Source: Steroidobacter agaridevorans (GTDB taxonomy: Bacteria; Pseudomonadota; Gammaproteobacteria; Steroidobacterales; Steroidobacteraceae). Taken from it: a stretch of DNA of 64,000 nt. A program made the translations under genes and the position numbers. The notes under the pieces are model-generated. The model had not been told where the DNA came from. It was given only the letters and a program-made list of their open reading frames with translations, and did no database searches. The DNA is taken from the NCBI RefSeq assembly GCF_009932555.1, contig NZ_BLJO01000003.1, positions 372,001 to 436,000 on the forward strand, in the 5' to 3' direction. Positions 7,134 to 15,078 of this stretch are shown here, one piece after another. Every line of letters starts with the position of its first letter. Positions within the stretch are counted from its first letter, which is position 1.

Positions 7134-9971
7134 CTAAAACTGGCCGCGGATACCCAAAATGAACTGGCGGCCGGGTTTGTTCAATGTATTCGCACGGTTC
7201 TCGTAACCGTAGAACGAATATTCCTCTTCATCGGTCAGGTTGAGCGCTTCCAGACTGAGCGTCAGCGCCTGGCCGAGCGCCTCGAAGTTTACGCTACCGG
7301 AAAAGTCCAGATAACCCGCTTCGCGGCGATAGCCGGTTTCCGGCGAGGTCGAGCCGCAGTTCAGCTCGCACTCGACGTAGTCGTCACGATAGTTATACGA
7401 CAGTCGTAACGCAAAGCGGTCCTGCTCGTAGTAGGCAATGGCGTTGTAGTTGTTCTCCGCCAGGCCGAGGATGGTCTGACTGCCCGAGTCCAGGCGCGTG
7501 AAGTTCAACGTGACGCCCAGGCCTTGCAGCAGCATATCCAGGCGCTGTTGATACAGCAGCTCGGCGCCCTTGAGATACGTCACCGCCTCGATGTTCACCG
7601 GCGTGTTGAACAGCAGGACGGTGTCCAGGCCGTTCGGCAGCAGCGCGAGAATCGTCGGGTCGGTGATGGTATCGAGCGCGATGCCGGCATTGCGGAACGG
7701 TTGCGGAATGTTCTGCCGGGTGACGAAGCCGGTGATCTCCTTGTAGAACAGGTTGCCGCCCAACACCGCGCCTTCGGTGAAATACCATTCGACGCCGCCA
7801 TCGAGCTGGTCGGCGATGTACGGATCCAGGTTCGGATTGCCCTGGGACACGACGCCGCTGGTGCTGATCGAGGTGAACGGCTGCAAGTCGGAAGGATTGG
7901 GACGGGTCAGCGCCCTGGAGACCGAGAAGCGCGCCAGCACCGAGTCGCTCACGTCGTAAGCGAGATTCAGCGACGGCAGCGTTTCGGAATAGTCGCCATC
8001 GATCGTGTTACGGCCGTAGTCTTCCTTGCGCAGTCCGAACAGGTTGCCGGCGGCCGGTGGCGTCGTCGGGACGCGGATGAAGCCCACCATCTCATGCTCG
8101 GTCTGCACATAGCGCACACCGGCGTTGACGCGCAGGGTACGGCCCCACAGGTCGAAAGCCGCATTGCCCTCGATGTACGCCGACAGGTTCTCTTCCTCGA
8201 AGCTGCCGGAGTTCTGGAAGTCCAGATTGGCGGCCGCGTCGAGCGCGTTCGGATTCATCATGCCGCTGAAGGCGTCGAGGTCGCTGACGATCCAGCGGTT
8301 GTAACCCACCACATCCAGGTCCTTGCCGTAGTTCTTCACCGGCACCACTTCGGCGAAGTTGGTGATGTCGAACTCGTTGAGGTTGGCGCCGCCCGTGTAA
8401 CCGAAAGGAGTCAACGCAGTGCCTTGCGTCACACCGACGGATGACGAGTAGGCGAGGCGCTCGCGGTAGTACTTGTTGGCCAGCGCGCCGACGCGAACGT
8501 TTCGTTCGTCGTCGCCGAACTGCAGATCCAGCGAGAGGTTCTCGTTCTCTTCCTCGCGTGTGCGCGGCTGCACGCGTACCGTGTCGAACTGCCAGTTGCC
8601 CACGTCGGCCAGGTCGAGCTGCGGCGTGATCCGCGGAATGCCGCCGTTCACGTCGATGTCGACCGTGCCTGGCTGCGACAGGAACAGGTACGTGGTCATG
8701 CGCCAGCGGAAATCGGACTCTGCCTTCGAGGCTTTCACGTCCAGGCCGATGTTGTCCGTGATCTGCCACGAGCCGCCCAGGCCGAGATGCTTGAAGTCCG
8801 ACTCCTGCTCGAACAGCCGATTCTCGGACCAGAACTTCGCGTTGAGCAGCGTGCCGTGCGTCAGCGTGTTGTTGCCGTCGACCTGGAAATTGCTCGGCGT
8901 GATGTAGCCGAAGCCGGTGTCGCCGCGGGTTTGAAACGTGGTGTTTCGGACCAGCAGGTTGTTGGTGTAGCGATCGAAATCCGATTCCAGCTTGGCGTAG
9001 ATGGCATCGAGGTTGAACAACAACCGATCGTTCGGCGCCCACTGCAAGGCCAGCGTGCCGCCGACGCGATCGCGATCGCCGGTTTGCGTTTCAGGTCGGC
9101 CCAGTCGCGGCACCTGTGCATTCGCGAGCTGCGCGTTGGTGAGGCCCGATTCGTTGATGAAGTCCGGGCGTCGATTGGCGGGATTCGCATCGACGCTCGG
9201 CAGATTCCAATCGAAGCCGCCCGCATAGCCTGCGGCCGGCGGATTGTTTGGAATGCGGCCGGAAGTCCAGCCTTGCGAAGTCCAGCCATCGGTGCGGAAC
9301 GTTCGCTGCGACATCGATACGCTCAGCAGCGCGCCAAACTTGCCGTCCCAGTTGTTGCTGATCAGGAAGCTGCCGCGAGGATCGACTTCTTCGGACGACG
9401 ACTGATACGCGCCTTGCAGCTGATAACTGGCTTGGAAACCGTTGTAATCGAAGGGGCGGGGCGTGCGCAGATCCACCGTGCCCGACAGGCCGCCTTCCAC
9501 GGTGCTGGCCCGCGGCGTCTTCGAAACCTGCAGCATGCTGAAAATTTCCGAAGGCAGCAGATCGAAATCGAACTCGCGATTGCGCGCCTGTTGATCGACG
9601 CTGCCTTCGGAGGCGGCCGACACCGGCATGCCATCGAGCAACACACGAGCGAAGCTTGGGCCCATGCCGCGCAGTGAGATCTGCTGGCCTTCGCCGTTGG
9701 TGCGTGAGATTTGCACGCCTGGCACGCGTTGTAACGCTTCGGCGAGGTTGTTGTCCGGCAGCTTGCCGACGTCCTCCGCGGTAATGGAATCGGTGAAATT
9801 GACCGAATCGCGTTTGGCATCGAGCGCGACCTCGAGGCTCTCGCGATAGCCGGTGACGACGACTTCTTCGAGCTGGCCGGTGCCGGCGGTGGATGTTTCC
9901 TGCGCCAGGGCCACGCTGCCCAGGCACAAGCCCAACACTCCCGCGCTGGCCGAAGTCATGATTCTTTCCAT
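7134..9971 (-). CDS. TonB-dependent outer-membrane receptor
   Basis: About 945 residues. Signal peptide, then a short N-terminal TonB-box-like segment (EEVVVTGYRESLEVALDAKR), a plug domain (LPDNNLAEALQRVPGVQI, SLRGMGPSFARVLLDG), and a 22-strand barrel ending in Phe (GRQFILGIRGQF), the usual C-terminal signature. ATG 9971 is chosen because AAGGAGC lies 7 bases upstream; the upstream ATG at 9992 has no such site. First gene of a four-gene operon with two exported Gfo/Idh proteins and the PVC-type dehydrogenase, so the ligand is probably an oligosaccharide or glycoside. The promoter region carries three copies of a TGGTC(A)GGCCA-like site. Confidence 0.9.
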   Translation of the reverse strand: MERIMTSASAGVLGLCLGSVALAQETSTAGTGQLEEVVVTGYRESLEVALDAKRDSVNFTDSITAEDVGKLPDNNLAEALQRVPGVQISRTNGEGQQISLRGMGPSFARVLLDGMPVSAASEGSVDQQARNREFDFDLLPSEIFSMLQVSKTPRASTVEGGLSGTVDLRTPRPFDYNGFQASYQLQGAYQSSSEEVDPRGSFLISNNWDGKFGALLSVSMSQRTFRTDGWTSQGWTSGRIPNNPPAAGYAGGFDWNLPSVDANPANRRPDFINESGLTNAQLANAQVPRLGRPETQTGDRDRVGGTLALQWAPNDRLLFNLDAIYAKLESDFDRYTNNLLVRNTTFQTRGDTGFGYITPSNFQVDGNNTLTHGTLLNAKFWSENRLFEQESDFKHLGLGGSWQITDNIGLDVKASKAESDFRWRMTTYLFLSQPGTVDIDVNGGIPRITPQLDLADVGNWQFDTVRVQPRTREEENENLSLDLQFGDDERNVRVGALANKYYRERLAYSSSVGVTQGTALTPFGYTGGANLNEFDITNFAEVVPVKNYGKDLDVVGYNRWIVSDLDAFSGMMNPNALDAAANLDFQNSGSFEEENLSAYIEGNAAFDLWGRTLRVNAGVRYVQTEHEMVGFIRVPTTPPAAGNLFGLRKEDYGRNTIDGDYSETLPSLNLAYDVSDSVLARFSVSRALTRPNPSDLQPFTSISTSGVVSQGNPNLDPYIADQLDGGVEWYFTEGAVLGGNLFYKEITGFVTRQNIPQPFRNAGIALDTITDPTILALLPNGLDTVLLFNTPVNIEAVTYLKGAELLYQQRLDMLLQGLGVTLNFTRLDSGSQTILGLAENNYNAIAYYEQDRFALRLSYNYRDDYVECELNCGSTSPETGYRREAGYLDFSGSVNFEALGQALTLSLEALNLTDEEEYSFYGYENRANTLNKPGRQFILGIRGQF

Positions 9972-10090
9972 CTTCAGCTCCTTCGTTCTCATGGATCGTG
10001 GGCCGAATCGCCATGGAGGAGCTTGGTTTTGCCGCGGGCGAGCGCAGCCGTGCCGCCCTTTCGAGCGACAGCGCAGACCGGATATTCCCC

Positions 10091-10130
10091 CTGGTCGGCC
10101 ACCTTCATCGTTGGAAAGTGGCCTGACCAG
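10091..10130. promoter_or_regulatory. Inverted repeat, candidate operator of the TonB receptor operon
   Basis: CTGGTCGGCCACCTT (10091-10105) faces AAAGTGGCCTGACCAG (10115-10130), an imperfect inverted repeat with a 9-base centre, about 120 bases upstream of the receptor start at 9971. The half-site TGGTC(A)GGCCA resembles the TGGTC-N-GACCA sites of FadR-type GntR regulators, but no such regulator is encoded nearby, so the factor is unknown. Confidence 0.45.
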
Positions 10131-10188
10131 TAGATTGTTAGATCAGCGCGGGAAGCCTGTCAATCCTGTACTGGGATCGCTAACAGGG

Positions 10189-10200
10189 TGGTCAGGCCAA
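10189..10200. promoter_or_regulatory. Third copy of the TGGTCAGGCCA site
   Basis: TGGTCAGGCCAA repeats the half-site of the inverted repeat at 10091-10130 and abuts the stop codon of the Gfo/Idh gene ending at 10201. It may be an upstream operator of the receptor operon. Confidence 0.35.
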
Positions 10201-11349
10201 TTAGCTGAAGATTGGCGGGGTTGCCGCCTTCTGGGCGGTCAGGACCAGCTCCGCGGCGAGCAGCGCTTGTTTCTGATCCTGCGCAATTTGCGTGCGCTCG
10301 ACGATGTCCGTGACGAATTGCGGACCGAACGGCAGCGCCACGCCGTTGCAATCGATGTACCGGGCCTGTTTGCGGTCGACGATGTACAAGTGGTTGCCGC
10401 CCGGCAGCCCGGATGCGACGTTGATGTATTTGCGCAGCTCGATGTAGCCCTCGGTGCCGAGCACGAACAGGCGGCCATCGCCCCAGGTGCTCAAGCCATC
10501 GGGCGTGTACCAGTCAACGCGCACGTAGCCCGTGCCGCCATTGCCGCTGATCATCATGTCGCCGAAGTCTTCGAACTTCGGACGGTCGGGATGCGCCAGA
10601 TTGCCGGTCTGCGCAGCCACGACGCGCGCCTGGGTGCTGTTCGTGTAGTAAAGAAACTGGTCGGCCTGATGCGAGCCGATGTCGGTGAGAATGCCGCCGT
10701 AGCGCGCCTTGTCCCAGAACCAATCCGGGCGCGATGGGGCGTTTACGCGATGCGGCCCGAGATTGACGGTTTGAATCACCCGGCCGATCGCGCCCTGGCG
10801 AATCAACTCGCCGGCATACACGGCCGAGCGCACTTCGAGCCGCTCGGAATACATGATCGCGAATTTACGTCCGGTGGACTCGACCGTCTTCCGCACCTCG
10901 GCCAGCTGTTCCAGCGTGGTGATGCCCGGCTTGTCCGCCAGGTAATCCTTACCAGCTTGCATGGCGCGAATGCCGATCGGTGCGCGCTGATCGGGGATGG
11001 CCGCGCCGGCGATCAGTTGGATGGACTTGTCCTGCAGGATCTCGTCTTCGCTGCGCGCGACCTTCACGTCGCCAAATTTGGCGCGAAAGTCGGCGATCTG
11101 TTTCGGGTCGGAGCCATAAACGGCGACAAGTTTGCCGCCGCCGCGTTGCACGGCTTCGGTCATGCTGTAGATGTGCGCGTGATCGAGGCCGATCACGCTG
11201 AAGCGGATGGAATGTTTGCTCGCGGGCGCCTCGGTCTTCGCCTTCTCGTGAGCCGGCGTGCCTTGCGCGACGGCGGCTGATGACATGGCTGAGGCGAGGC
11301 CGGCTAGGCCGGCGGATTGCAGGAAAGTACGTCGATCGGTGTTGCTCAT
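10201..11349 (-). CDS. Tat-exported Gfo/Idh/MocA family oxidoreductase
   Basis: 382 residues, starting NTDRRTFLQSAGLAGLASA: a clear twin-arginine signal (RRTFLQ). The Rossmann N-terminus reads FSVIGLDHAHIYSM, a GLDHAHI variant without the standard GxGxxG, and the Lys-Pro motif is YLADKPGI. Gene starts at ATG 11349, 9 bases after the DUF1080 gene stop, so the two form one transcription unit. The cofactor loop differs from that of the Gfo/Idh protein at 5745-7124, so the two probably act on different steps or substrates. Likely periplasmic sugar or keto-sugar oxidoreductase; substrate unknown. Confidence 0.87.
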   Translation of the reverse strand: MSNTDRRTFLQSAGLAGLASAMSSAAVAQGTPAHEKAKTEAPASKHSIRFSVIGLDHAHIYSMTEAVQRGGGKLVAVYGSDPKQIADFRAKFGDVKVARSEDEILQDKSIQLIAGAAIPDQRAPIGIRAMQAGKDYLADKPGITTLEQLAEVRKTVESTGRKFAIMYSERLEVRSAVYAGELIRQGAIGRVIQTVNLGPHRVNAPSRPDWFWDKARYGGILTDIGSHQADQFLYYTNSTQARVVAAQTGNLAHPDRPKFEDFGDMMISGNGGTGYVRVDWYTPDGLSTWGDGRLFVLGTEGYIELRKYINVASGLPGGNHLYIVDRKQARYIDCNGVALPFGPQFVTDIVERTQIAQDQKQALLAAELVLTAQKAATPPIFS

Positions 11350-11358
11350 CTCTGATTC

Positions 11359-12699
11359 CTAGAGCGCGCGGATTTTGATGCTGCGGAAACGAACTTCATC
11401 GCCGTGATCCTGCAGCAGAATCCGGCCCTCTTCCAGCTTGCCGAAGCCGGCAATGTCTTTGAACTTGCTGTCGGCGACGCGGCGCTGGAAATCTTCGGAG
11501 CCGCGCTTGAAGGTCAACACCTGCACACCGTTGAGCCAGTGTTCGATGCTGCCGTCGGCCCTGGCGACGATGCGCGCATGCTGCCATTCGCCGACCTTCG
11601 GCGCGAGGCCGACATTGGTCATCAGCCGGCCGCGCGGCTGGATATCGTACAGCGAGGCGATCGTGCGATTGCCGTCCTTGCCTTGTTTCGCGTCGGCGTG
11701 ACGTTCGTCATCCAGCAGCTGATATTCGAGGCCCAGCGCATCGCCGGTGCCATAGTCGCCCACGTAGTACTTGATGCCGCTGTTCGCGCCGGGCGTGAGC
11801 TTGAAATCCAGCTGCAGCTCGAACGCGCGAAAGGTTTTTTCCGTGACGATGTCGCCGCCACCGCCGCCGGTGACGACCAGTTCGCCATCGTCGACTTTCC
11901 AGCCGCGCGTGGGAAAGGCATCGCCCTTGGCGCTGCGCCAGCCGGCGGTCGATGTGCCATCCCAGAGCAATTGCCAGCCTTGTTTGCGCTCGACCTCGCT
12001 CAGATCGTTGGGCAGGGTGTTGCGCACGAAGATCTTCGCTTCGGCGGGGGAGGCGGTCGGATGTTCCTTGATGCGCAAGTTGCGCCAATGAATCTGGCGG
12101 CCCGCTTCTTCGGGCTTGTCGATGGAATGCACCTGAAGCGCGATGAAGCCGTCCTTGTAGGTTGCATCGAGCACATACGCGGAGAGCTGGCCATTGACCC
12201 AGGTGCGCATCGACGGACCGATGGCCTCGATGCGGATCTGATTCCATTCGTCGAATTTGTACAGGCCGGGCTGCGGGTTGAGCGTGCCGGGATACCACCA
12301 GCCGCTCATGGCTTCATCGTACAGGCCGCCGGTCCACTGGCGCTCCGAAGGATCCAGATCCATCTGCGGCCCATGCACGCGGCCTTGCGTGATTTCCGGC
12401 TTGCTCTGGCTGCGAAACTGCACGCCGCTGTTGGTCGGGCCGACGGTTTGTTTGGCTTCGAACTCCAGGATGAAATCGCCAAAAGTTCGATCGGTGGCCA
12501 GAAAGCTATTCGGCGAGCCTGCGGTGGTCGTGCCCACGATGGCGCCGTCGACCACTTCGTACTTCGCGGAGCCGTTCACGACGCGCCAGCCGTTCAGTGT
12601 TTTGCCGTCGAATAACGATTCCGATTCGGCAGCCCCGGCCGCGTGTGCGAGTCCGGCGACCCACGGCAAGGTTGCGAGGCAAGTCAGGACAAACTTCAT
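11359..12699 (-). CDS. Secreted two-domain DUF1080 protein (3-keto-disaccharide hydrolase family)
   Basis: 446 residues with a Sec signal peptide (FVLTCLATLPWVAGLAHA). Two tandem concanavalin-like DUF1080 domains follow: the first begins SLFDGKTLNGWRVVNG (about residue 27), the second LLWDGTSTAGWRSAKG (about 245). Each holds the family's Asn-Ser-Gly core (TNSGVQFRS and ANSGIKYYV) and a C-terminal FRSIKIRAL strand. Pfam names this family 3-keto-disaccharide hydrolase; characterised members cleave 3-keto-glycosides made by a partner C3 dehydrogenase. ATG 12699 has GAGGGA just upstream; a longer frame upstream overlaps the divergent VOC gene and is rejected. First gene of a two-gene unit with the Gfo/Idh gene. 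The duplicated domain suggests one catalytic and one binding copy, which is a guess. Confidence 0.87.
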   Translation of the reverse strand: MKFVLTCLATLPWVAGLAHAAGAAESESLFDGKTLNGWRVVNGSAKYEVVDGAIVGTTTAGSPNSFLATDRTFGDFILEFEAKQTVGPTNSGVQFRSQSKPEITQGRVHGPQMDLDPSERQWTGGLYDEAMSGWWYPGTLNPQPGLYKFDEWNQIRIEAIGPSMRTWVNGQLSAYVLDATYKDGFIALQVHSIDKPEEAGRQIHWRNLRIKEHPTASPAEAKIFVRNTLPNDLSEVERKQGWQLLWDGTSTAGWRSAKGDAFPTRGWKVDDGELVVTGGGGGDIVTEKTFRAFELQLDFKLTPGANSGIKYYVGDYGTGDALGLEYQLLDDERHADAKQGKDGNRTIASLYDIQPRGRLMTNVGLAPKVGEWQHARIVARADGSIEHWLNGVQVLTFKRGSEDFQRRVADSKFKDIAGFGKLEEGRILLQDHGDEVRFRSIKIRAL

Positions 12700-12821
12700 G
12701 CAGAGTCCCTCGATAGTGAGCGCTGTCACTGAAGCGCGCGGCCGAGCATAACGAATTTTTCTTGTCTGCTGTCGCAATCGCCGGCTAGGATGAAATTTCC
12801 TTCGAGCCGTGATGACAAGCA

Positions 12822-13247
12822 ATGAGTCTGGCGCCTTTTCACCTCGCCATCCCCGTTCATGATCTGCCCGCCGCGCGCCGCTTCTACGGCGAAGTGTTCG
12901 GCCTGGCGGAAGGGCGCTCGAGCGCGCAGTGGGTGGATTTCGATTTCTTCGGCCATCAACTGGTGATTCACGAACATCCGAAGACGGCCTCGCAGGAGCA
13001 TGCTCATACCAATCCCGTGGACGGTCACGATGTGCCCGTGCCGCACTTCGGCGTCGTGCTCGAGTGGGACCGATGGGAAGCGCTGGCGGCGCGACTGAAG
13101 TCCTTCGGCATTCCATTCGTGATCGAACCTCACATCCGCTTTCGAGGTCAAACCGGCGAACAGGCCACCATGTTCCTGCTCGACCCGTGCGGGAACGCGC
13201 TGGAATTCAAGGCATTCAAGGACATCGGGCAACTGTTCGCGAAATGA
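12822..13247 (+). CDS. VOC family (glyoxalase/bleomycin-resistance-like) protein
   Basis: 141-residue protein with paired beta-alpha-beta-beta-beta modules of the vicinal oxygen chelate fold. Metal-ligand-like positions are FHLAIPV (His 7), a Glu-rich middle ([16 protein letters not shown]) and [15 protein letters not shown], whose final Glu is the usual metal ligand. Members include glyoxalases, extradiol dioxygenases and resistance proteins; this short type is usually annotated only as VOC or glyoxalase-like. It is divergent from the DUF1080 gene across 122 bases and may share its control region. Metal and substrate cannot be read from the sequence. Confidence 0.85.
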   Translation: MSLAPFHLAIPVHDLPAARRFYGEVFGLAEGRSSAQWVDFDFFGHQLVIHEHPKTASQEHAHTNPVDGHDVPVPHFGVVLEWDRWEALAARLKSFGIPFVIEPHIRFRGQTGEQATMFLLDPCGNALEFKAFKDIGQLFAK

Positions 13248-13264
13248 CGAGCTGATGTTGCGAG

Positions 13265-13302
13265 TTGACGCTCGTCTATTTATTCACTATTGTGGAATAA
13301 AT
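13265..13302 (+). promoter_or_regulatory. padR promoter overlapped by a PadR-type palindrome
   Basis: TTGACG (13265-13270), a 17-base spacer and TATTGT (13288-13293) form a good sigma70-like promoter. The arms ATTTATTC (13278-13285) and GAATAAAT (13295-13302) make a perfect inverted repeat across the -10 element, extended inward by AC/GTG. The position, ending on the start codon of the padR gene, is what an autorepression operator would look like. Confidence 0.6.
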
Positions 13303-13633
13303 GAAGCGGCAACATCTGAGTCAGACCGAATTGATGGTGATGCTGGCGATCCTGCGCCTGGGGCGGGAGGCGTACGGCGTGCCGATTGCCGATGAAATCG
13401 ACAAACGCACCGGCAGGGAGCTGGCGATCGGCGTTGTTTATTCGACCTTGGGCCGGCTCGAGGAAGACGCCCTGGTGCGCTCCGAAACCGGCGAAGCCAC
13501 GGCCGCGAGAGGCGGGCGCGCGAAGACCTATTTCGAGTTGACCGCCAAGGGGTTGAAGCAGGTGAGGGAGACGCAGCGCTCGCTGCAAAGTCTTTGGAAC
13601 GGCATTCCGCAGCTCAGGAGTGACTCGGCATGA
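13301..13633 (+). CDS. PadR family transcriptional regulator
   Basis: 110 residues, a compact winged-helix regulator of the short PadR-s2 type: LSQTELMVMLAILRLG, YGVPIADEIDKRTGR and the wing around LVRSETGEATAARGGRAKTY ending YFELTAKGLKQVRE. The start ATG sits at the end of a palindrome that also covers the -10 box, so it is probably autoregulated. Its stop overlaps the next gene's start (ATGA), the standard arrangement in which such PadR genes pair with 'permease prefix' membrane proteins of the MacB type. There is no strong Shine-Dalgarno and the transcript may be near-leaderless. Confidence 0.9.
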   Translation: MKRQHLSQTELMVMLAILRLGREAYGVPIADEIDKRTGRELAIGVVYSTLGRLEEDALVRSETGEATAARGGRAKTYFELTAKGLKQVRETQRSLQSLWNGIPQLRSDSA

Positions 13634-14226
13634 CTTCTCGACCACCGCCGCGGATTGCGACTTGGTTGTTACAACGATGTCTGCGCGGGCGACATGCGGA
13701 GTCGTTGGTTGGCGATCTCCTGGAGTTGCACGAACAAGGCAAGTCGAGGGGGTGGTATTGGCGTCAGGTGCTCGCTGCAGTCGGGACAGACGTGGCAGAC
13801 GCGGCGCGCGCCAGCGGTCGCTCACTGATCGTCGCGGTGGTCGTGGGCTGGTGCGCCATTCTGCTGTGGCGGGAATTGAACGCGGTCTTCATCGCTTACA
13901 GCGGGGATATTTTCTGGTCTTTGCGCAGAGCCGGTATGGATCGATCCGACGGACTGCTGATTGCTTGGGGCCTCGGCGCGCTGATGAGATTTGTTTGTTT
14001 CATCGCGAGCGGCTGGCTGGTCGCTCGCCTGAACGTTCGACATCCGGCGCTGGCCGTTGCCGTGTTCGCAGCGAGCGTTCTGCTGATCCCCGTGCCGTGG
14101 CAGCAGATTCGATTGCCTTACGCGATGTGGCCAGTTCACTATGGAATGGCCTTGGCCGGCATCGTAGCCGGCGCCTGGCTCGCCGGCCGACGTCGGCGGC
14201 GCTATTCGATCACCACCGGCTCATGA
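13630..14226 (+). CDS. Small membrane protein translationally coupled to padR (permease-prefix-like)
   Basis: 198 residues. The N-terminal 45 residues (WLLQRCLRGRHAESLVGDLL) match the 'permease prefix' module that precedes ABC MacB-like permeases linked to PadR genes; the rest has about four hydrophobic helices (around residues 60-80, 110-130, 138-155, 170-188) and a basic tail. No permease or ATPase domain follows, so this is a stand-alone version. Overlap with padR by four bases implies co-translation. Its end overlaps the convergent DUF3750 gene by 25 bases. Function unknown; a membrane-stress or export accessory role would fit. Confidence 0.75.
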   Translation: MTSRPPPRIATWLLQRCLRGRHAESLVGDLLELHEQGKSRGWYWRQVLAAVGTDVADAARASGRSLIVAVVVGWCAILLWRELNAVFIAYSGDIFWSLRRAGMDRSDGLLIAWGLGALMRFVCFIASGWLVARLNVRHPALAVAVFAASVLLIPVPWQQIRLPYAMWPVHYGMALAGIVAGAWLAGRRRRRYSITTGS

Positions 14227-14978
14227 TCGTCCGGCCCGATGCGGCCGATCAGCGGCAGCTTGAGCGACAAGCTCACCGGATCGACGCCGAATGTCAGTCC
14301 CAACAGATTCAGCTCGACGCCTTCTTCCCAACCGGCGGCGATGCCGGCGATGCCGAAGACGTTGACCTGGCCGCCGGTGCCGCTCGGCGTGAGAGCAACC
14401 GGGGTCAGGCCGAGATAATCCTTGCCGATCGCGGTGGGCGGCAAGTCGACGCGCAGCTCGGGCACGTCGCGAAGAACAAAGGCGGTGAACGTGTTCGAGT
14501 TCGGGCCCGGCCAGACCCGATAAACATCGTTGTATGGATAGTTCTGCACGGCCGTCTCGATGCGATCGATCAGTGCGTCGACGCCTGGGCCGCGAACATC
14601 TTTGAGCAAGTCCGGTTCGGCGCCGAACCAACGGCTGTCGGGCGGCCGCACGCGTGACACGACCGTCGTTCCATCTCGTCGCAATCGATAGCCGATGACT
14701 TCGTGCACGGTGAATTCCGGCGCGCCGCTGCGCTTCACCGCAATCCAAGTGTGCACGCCGAAATATCCCTTCCAGTTGATGGTGCGGGCCGCATAGACCT
14801 GCACGACCGCCTCGGGTGTCTTGACTGGATCGGGTGCGAGGCCGACGGGCTCGCGACTGGCAGTCCGCCAATCGCTATTGCTCAAGCGGCCGGACTGGCC
14901 GAGATAGGTCATCGAGCAGGCCGCATACAGCGGCACAAGTAGAATCAGCCAGACGATACGTCGGCGCTTGCTAGTCAT
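14202..14978 (-). CDS. DUF3750 domain lipoprotein
   Basis: 258 residues from ATG 14978 (an upstream in-frame ATG at 15029 would spoil the signal). The N-terminus KRRRIVWLILLVPLYAACSM is a lipoprotein signal with lipobox YAAC. The body matches DUF3750 proteins: conserved GYFGVHTWIAVKRSGAPEF, Tyr-rich YPYNDVYRVWPGPNSNTF and a C-terminal glycine-rich segment (VNVFGIAGIAAG). The family is widespread in Proteobacteria with no assigned activity; the His/Trp and NSNTF motifs suggest a papain-like or NlpC-like enzyme fold, which is inference. Monocistronic and convergent with the padR pair. Confidence 0.75.
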   Translation of the reverse strand: MTSKRRRIVWLILLVPLYAACSMTYLGQSGRLSNSDWRTASREPVGLAPDPVKTPEAVVQVYAARTINWKGYFGVHTWIAVKRSGAPEFTVHEVIGYRLRRDGTTVVSRVRPPDSRWFGAEPDLLKDVRGPGVDALIDRIETAVQNYPYNDVYRVWPGPNSNTFTAFVLRDVPELRVDLPPTAIGKDYLGLTPVALTPSGTGGQVNVFGIAGIAAGWEEGVELNLLGLTFGVDPVSLSLKLPLIGRIGPDDHEPVVIE

Positions 14979-15078
14979 CGTTCGTGCTCCCGCTGTCGAT
15001 AGCGTCCAGCAAATCGAACGACATTGCAAACAACGGCGGGCGCGTCAGCGCCCGCCGAGGCCTCAGCTTACAGCGACG

